DNA of 64,000 bases, taken from NCBI RefSeq assembly GCF_011578045.1, contig NZ_CP049801.1, positions 2,790,001-2,854,000 of the forward strand. The letters run 5' to 3'. Source of the DNA: Acinetobacter shaoyimingii. Lineage in GTDB: Bacteria; Pseudomonadota; Gammaproteobacteria; Pseudomonadales; Moraxellaceae. A program made the position numbers and the translations under genes. Shown here piece after piece: positions 60,354 through 64,000 of this stretch. Every line of letters starts with the position of its first letter. Position 1 is the first letter of the stretch. A model generated the notes under the pieces. The model ran no database searches. It had not been told where the DNA came from and worked only from the letters and a program-made list of their open reading frames with translations.

Positions 60354-61091
60354 TTAACGACGCGATCTCCGCGCCCAAGCTAATTCAATTTGTTTCATTC
60401 GTGCTAGAGACTCTAACACTAGATTGCGCAAGTGTCGGCAAAAATCTTCCATAAATAAAGTAGCTTGTTGTGATTTTCGGCTTAAAATTGCATCAATCAC
60501 CAATTTTAAAAGCTCTAACGCCTCTTGTAGCTCACGTCTTGATATATTTAAGGTTAAAAAATAACTGCGACGAATCGAAGGCAATAACTCATTATAAAAC
60601 TTCATGAGATATTGATTGTTCACCATCTCTTGTTGCTGTGCTAAAAACTTAAATACCCCATCATAAAATTTCTCAGTATTTCCTTGCTTCACATGTTCAA
60701 TCAATTTGCCCAACAACTGTTGTACTGCATCCGCTTCGTAGTTACGCCATGTTTCACTGATTCGTTGAACAATCTGTCCAAGAATTAAGGCACTGGTATC
60801 AAATAATGCACGAACCTGTTGAGCCGACATCTCAGAAACAATCGCTCCACGGCGTGGAAAAATTTCAATCAGATGTGTTCGCTCAACCAATAATAACGCT
60901 TCACGAACAGACCCTCGACTGACATCAAGTTCTTTAGCAATGCGTAATTCTTGTATACGCTCTCCTTCTACCAAATCACCACTAATGATTTGTTCACTAA
61001 TATGTTTGGCAATGTGTTCGGAAAGACTATCAGCTTCATCCAATTGTTTGATTCCTATTTTATTGTTATTCAATATTTTGAACTTGCTCAA
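60354..61091 (-). CDS. GntR-family transcriptional regulator (FCD subfamily)
   Basis: A 245-residue regulator that starts with TTG; no in-frame ATG precedes residue 88 and the upstream frame is blocked by a stop, so TTG is the only reasonable start. The wHTH part is ERIQELRIAKELDVSRGSVR followed by EALLLVERTHLIEIFPRRG. The helical FCD domain (about 90-235) follows. It lies immediately before smc and could be in the same transcript. An inverted repeat that overlaps a likely -10 lies just upstream and is a candidate operator. Ligand unknown. Confidence 0.88.
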   Translation of the reverse strand: MSKFKILNNNKIGIKQLDEADSLSEHIAKHISEQIISGDLVEGERIQELRIAKELDVSRGSVREALLLVERTHLIEIFPRRGAIVSEMSAQQVRALFDTSALILGQIVQRISETWRNYEADAVQQLLGKLIEHVKQGNTEKFYDGVFKFLAQQQEMVNNQYLMKFYNELLPSIRRSYFLTLNISRRELQEALELLKLVIDAILSRKSQQATLFMEDFCRHLRNLVLESLARMKQIELAWARRSRR

Positions 61092-61110
61092 ACGAACAGC
61101 ATTTTTTAAA

Positions 61111-61136
61111 GTTCGTACCTTTGTTTTTATACGAAC
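61111..61136 (-). promoter_or_regulatory. Inverted repeat upstream of the GntR gene, candidate operator
   Basis: GTTCGTA (61111-61117) and TACGAAC (61130-61136) are perfect inverted repeats 12 bases apart. The right arm overlaps a likely minus-strand -10 (TATAAA). ACGAACAG also recurs at 61092-61099, right at the start codon. This fits an autoregulatory GntR site; a GntR operator usually has shorter spacing, so this is not certain. Confidence 0.45.
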
Positions 61137-61234
61137 AGGCTATGTCATGCCTATGTCTTTGTTAGACAATTTTTTAAATTTAAAGTCAATTTTGTCCCCA
61201 CAAAATTGCTCAATACTACAATAACAATATGATT

Positions 61235-62038
61235 TTAAAAATGAATCCCTTGATATATAAAATAAATACCCACGCACGTCAACAATGCTGCAAAACATTT
61301 TTTCAACATTGCAGGTGAAAGTAAATGTGCAACTTTTGCACCAAGTTTCGCTGTGATAAAACTCATCACACTAATGCCAATGAATGCATAAATGTGTACA
61401 TAGCCAACGGCATTTTCAATTTGATGCTGTGCTTTTGTACCAAAAAACATAAACCCAATTGCACCTGCAACAGCGATGGGCAGACCACACGCGGCTGAAG
61501 TTGCAACAGCTTTTTGCATAATCACGCCATTTTTATTTAAATAAGGTACGGTCAAGCTTCCTCCACCAATACCAAATATGGCTGATGCAACGCCTATACC
61601 CGTACCTGCAACGCCTTGCATTACTGCTGAAGGTAAATGTTTAGACTCATCGACCACAACATTTGCACTTCTAAACATGCGATAAGCCACCCAGATTGCA
61701 AATGCACCAATCACCAGTTGTAAATTTCCACCTGACATTAAACCTGCAATACCCGCCCCTAAAAATGAACCAATCATTAAACCCGGTGCAAGATTTTTAA
61801 AGACCTGCCAAAGTACTGCACCTCTTTTATGATGTGCCATGACAGAACTGATAGAAGTGACAATAATCGTGGCTAATGACGTACCTAAAGCCATATGCAT
61901 AATGACATTTGGGTCATAGCCCATATGGGTAAATACAATAAAAAGAATAGGGACAATAATGAGACCACCACCCACGCCAAAGAGTCCTGCAGCAAAGCCA
62001 GCGATTGCACCAATGGCTAAATATATGATTAACTCCAT
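61235..62038 (-). CDS. TSUP (TauE/SafE) family membrane permease
   Basis: A 267-residue protein with about eight membrane helices in two repeats, each starting with a glycine-rich block: FAAGLFGVGGGLIIVPILFI and ASAIFGIGGGSLTVPYLNK. This is the pattern of sulfite exporter TauE/SafE permeases. Substrates of the family include sulfite, sulfoacetate and other sulfur anions; which applies here is unknown. It starts only 27 bases from the birA start on the other strand. Confidence 0.87.
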   Translation of the reverse strand: MELIIYLAIGAIAGFAAGLFGVGGGLIIVPILFIVFTHMGYDPNVIMHMALGTSLATIIVTSISSVMAHHKRGAVLWQVFKNLAPGLMIGSFLGAGIAGLMSGGNLQLVIGAFAIWVAYRMFRSANVVVDESKHLPSAVMQGVAGTGIGVASAIFGIGGGSLTVPYLNKNGVIMQKAVATSAACGLPIAVAGAIGFMFFGTKAQHQIENAVGYVHIYAFIGISVMSFITAKLGAKVAHLLSPAMLKKCFAALLTCVGIYFIYQGIHF

Positions 62039-62065
62039 AAATCATTCACTCTTCTCAGATTCAAC

Positions 62066-62821
62066 ATGGATTTAGAGACTCGTCATCTTCGACAACTGCT
62101 CAGCGATGCACAGCAACTCCCTGAAATTCTTTTGCTCAAGAAAAGCACGACATCCACCAATGATGAAGTGCGAGAACTGGCTCAAAAAGGAGTTCAGAGT
62201 ATTTTAGTTTGTAGTGAAATGCAAACCCATGGTCGTGGGCAACATCAGCGTGAATGGGTCTCTCCAGAAGGCAATATTTACTTAAGTACGCTCATTCATA
62301 CACGCACTCCTTTAGATGGTCGTATTGCTCTTGAAACCGCCCTCAATATCTTGCAAATTCCAAGTTTAAAAGGGCTTTTAGATTTACAGATCAAATGGCC
62401 GAATGACCTCTATAGCCCACAAGGCAAATGGGGTGGAATTCTGGTTGAGCCGATTGATCCCCATCAGGCTGTGGTCGGTATTGGAATCAACCTCATGCCC
62501 GTACCCAAAGATGAACGAATTGAACAAATGGCAACCTCTTTGATGCAACTGGGGCTAAATTATCCCAATCGGATTCAAATCATCAGCGAGCTATATTTAG
62601 CGATACAACAAGCCGCACAATGGTTTGAACATGGCAGTTATAATCTGGCTGCACGTTTCAATCATTACGCAGCTTTTCTAAATCAAGCCATCGAATTTGA
62701 ACAAATTGATCAGACTGTTCATGGAATTTTTAAAGGTATCTCAGATGATGGTTGTATTCACATTCAGACTGAACAAGGGTTAAATTCATTTTATCAAGGT
62801 CGATTACGTTTAAAGGCCTAA
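62066..62821 (+). CDS. birA: Biotin-protein ligase without a DNA-binding domain
   Basis: A 251-residue protein that contains only the catalytic and C-terminal domains. The biotinoyl-AMP loop is GRGQHQREW (56-64); IKWPNDLYSPQGKWGGILVE and VVGIGINLMPV follow. E. coli BirA has about 320 residues, with an N-terminal winged helix; that part is absent here. It should biotinylate acetyl-CoA carboxylase but cannot repress the bio genes in this window. coaX follows 44 bases later. Confidence 0.92.
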   Translation: MDLETRHLRQLLSDAQQLPEILLLKKSTTSTNDEVRELAQKGVQSILVCSEMQTHGRGQHQREWVSPEGNIYLSTLIHTRTPLDGRIALETALNILQIPSLKGLLDLQIKWPNDLYSPQGKWGGILVEPIDPHQAVVGIGINLMPVPKDERIEQMATSLMQLGLNYPNRIQIISELYLAIQQAAQWFEHGSYNLAARFNHYAAFLNQAIEFEQIDQTVHGIFKGISDDGCIHIQTEQGLNSFYQGRLRLKA

Positions 62822-62865
62822 ACCCTGTTTGCACATTTTACTGATGATATGCCTTGGAAAAAAGT

Positions 62866-63594
62866 ATGAAAAGACTTTGGCTCGATATTGGAAATACTCG
62901 CCTAAAATATTGGATCACGGAAAATGGTCATGTGATTGAACATGAAGCAGAATTACATCTGCAATCCCCTGCAGATCTATTGTTGGGTCTAATCCAGCAC
63001 TTTAGAGCGCAAAAGCTCGATCACGTGGGGATTTCATCGGTCCAAGATAAAAAAAATAATGATCGCATGAGCAAAATTTTAAAATTGCTCGATGTTCCAG
63101 TGACTTTTGCCAAAGTCCATGAAGAATATGCAGGACTGATCTGTGGTTATGACAATATCACCCAGCTGGGGATTGACCGTTGGCTGCAAGTCCTTGCCGT
63201 CGCAAAACCAGATCAAGATTTATGTGTGATTAGTTGTGGTACGGCGCTGACCATTGATTTAACTCAAGACATGAATCATTTAGGTGGTTATATTCTTCCA
63301 AATCTATATTTACAACGTGATTCACTGATTCAAAACACCAAAGGCATTAAAATTCCAGATATTGCTTTCTCGGAGCTTACCCCAGGTCGCAACACAATTG
63401 ACGCGGTACATCACGGCATTTTTTTAGGATTACTCAGTACCATTCGTGAAGTGATGAAAATGTCGCCACGACAACTGATTCTGACTGGCGGTGATGCAGC
63501 GTTATTTGCTCAGTATCTTACAGAGTTTCATCCGATCATCGAGAATGATTTATTGCTAAAAGGCTTAAAGCTCTATATCTCACATCAAAGTTAA
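62866..63594 (+). CDS. coaX: Type III pantothenate kinase
   Basis: A 242-residue protein from the ATG at 62866; a TTG four codons earlier is weaker. The phosphate-binding start is [23 protein letters not shown] and [12 protein letters not shown] are family motifs, and [15 protein letters not shown] near the end is the C-terminal motif. It makes 4'-phosphopantothenate, the first step of coenzyme A synthesis, independently of the CoaA enzyme. It shares a transcript with birA, a common arrangement. Confidence 0.94.
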   Translation: MKRLWLDIGNTRLKYWITENGHVIEHEAELHLQSPADLLLGLIQHFRAQKLDHVGISSVQDKKNNDRMSKILKLLDVPVTFAKVHEEYAGLICGYDNITQLGIDRWLQVLAVAKPDQDLCVISCGTALTIDLTQDMNHLGGYILPNLYLQRDSLIQNTKGIKIPDIAFSELTPGRNTIDAVHHGIFLGLLSTIREVMKMSPRQLILTGGDAALFAQYLTEFHPIIENDLLLKGLKLYISHQS

Positions 63595-63595
63595 A

Positions 63596-63800
63596 TTATT
63601 CAGGAGTAGATGAGTCAGCTAGGCTAGTCAATCCCAAGATGCGACTATAAAAACCAATATCTAAAGCTTGAATTGACTCATCTCGCCTTGCCTCATGCTC
63701 AATAGAATGCAACAAGGTCTGATTTTCACAACACTTCTTTCATTTCATCCGTTTTATATTTTATGTTGTTGATTTCACGTCTATCATTAGCCAAGTACAT
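63596..63800 (-). pseudogene. Frameshifted small ORF downstream of coaX
   Basis: The minus strand starts with an ATG at 63800 with AGGAG before it: MYLANDRREINNIKYKTDEM, then KEVL and TGA. Immediately after, in the +1 frame, it continues ENQTLLHSIEHEARRDESIQ and ALDIGFYSRILGLTSLADS to TAA at 63596. Removing one base near 63730 joins them into one helical protein of about 68 residues. It could be a decayed gene, two unrelated pieces, or a real small gene with a sequencing error. No family is recognised. Confidence 0.35.
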
Positions 63801-63883
63801 TGCTTACAGCTCCTAAACATGTACTTAATTTATTTATACCAAATCATTTAAATCAACAATAACTATTCCAGAGCATATTCATA

Positions 63884-64000
63884 ATGATCAGCATCTATTC
63901 AACAAAGCAAAAACCGACTCAGCAGCTTAAAAACCATTCTATCGGCTTGATTTCAGCCGCGATTATTGGTTTCAGTGTGTTATTTAGTGGTTGTACCAGC
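63884..64000 (+). CDS. Lipoprotein, 5' part only (runs off the window)
   Basis: ATG at 63884 opens a 39-codon reading frame to the window end. It encodes a signal peptide ending in the lipobox LFSGC: MISIYSTKQKPTQQLKNHSI, then LISAAIIGFSVLFSGCTS. The mature protein should be lipid-anchored at the cysteine. The rest lies outside the window, so the family cannot be named. Confidence 0.65.
   Translation, partial: MISIYSTKQKPTQQLKNHSIGLISAAIIGFSVLFSGCTS

Overview
The window reads as a chromosomal segment of an Acinetobacter species. The evidence is AT-rich coding sequence, the fused nuoCD gene in a 13-gene nuo operon, a bfmRS two-component locus, the bioH-bioA-bioF-bioC-bioD arrangement, and an orphan vgrG/DUF4123 type VI secretion cluster. 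No tRNA, rRNA, CRISPR array or intact insertion sequence was seen.

Layout. 1-305 is the 5' part of upp. 439-15555 is the complete complex I operon (nuoA to nuoN, minus strand). 16126-16482 is a small unknown gene. 16548-18932 is bfmR followed by bfmS; bfmS is interrupted by an in-frame TAG inside its second membrane helix. 19531-24439 is nrdA and nrdB, with a conserved-looking DnaA box pair upstream. The unusually rich 800-bp gap between them holds a REP-like palindromic element, a candidate structured RNA on the minus strand and two 43-codon ORFs. 24500-25141 holds two small DUF genes. 25184-32509 is a type VI secretion effector cluster: vgrG, a DUF4123 chaperone gene, four tandem paralogous lipoprotein genes (putative immunity) and a Tle-type phospholipase effector gene. 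After an 890-bp AT-rich gap come two convergent membrane-protein genes that share the same N-terminal domain (33400-34521), then a LysM/BON gene.

35369-38736 is the fatty-acid and ribosome cluster acpP-fabG-fabD-rpmF-yceD. 38834-41089 holds epmC, yciO and a GNAT gene. 41429-43943 is scpA-scpB-rluB. 44015-44849 holds two paralogous membrane proteins. 44838-49667 is the biotin cluster, with bioH just upstream of bioA-bioF-bioC-bioD. 49866-53684 is a mixed set: DUF6176, a secreted peroxiredoxin, a bacterioferritin, an NAD-dependent reductase and a secreted unknown. 53747-61091 is gntR-smc-zipA-ligA (chromosome segregation, division and replication), followed by a TSUP permease. birA and coaX are on the plus strand. 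A frameshifted small ORF and the start of a lipoprotein gene close the window.

The window is mostly core genome. The clear accessory element is the type VI cluster. The strongest strain-level anomaly is the nonsense codon in bfmS. The strongest unexplained non-coding signal is the folded element between nrdA and nrdB.
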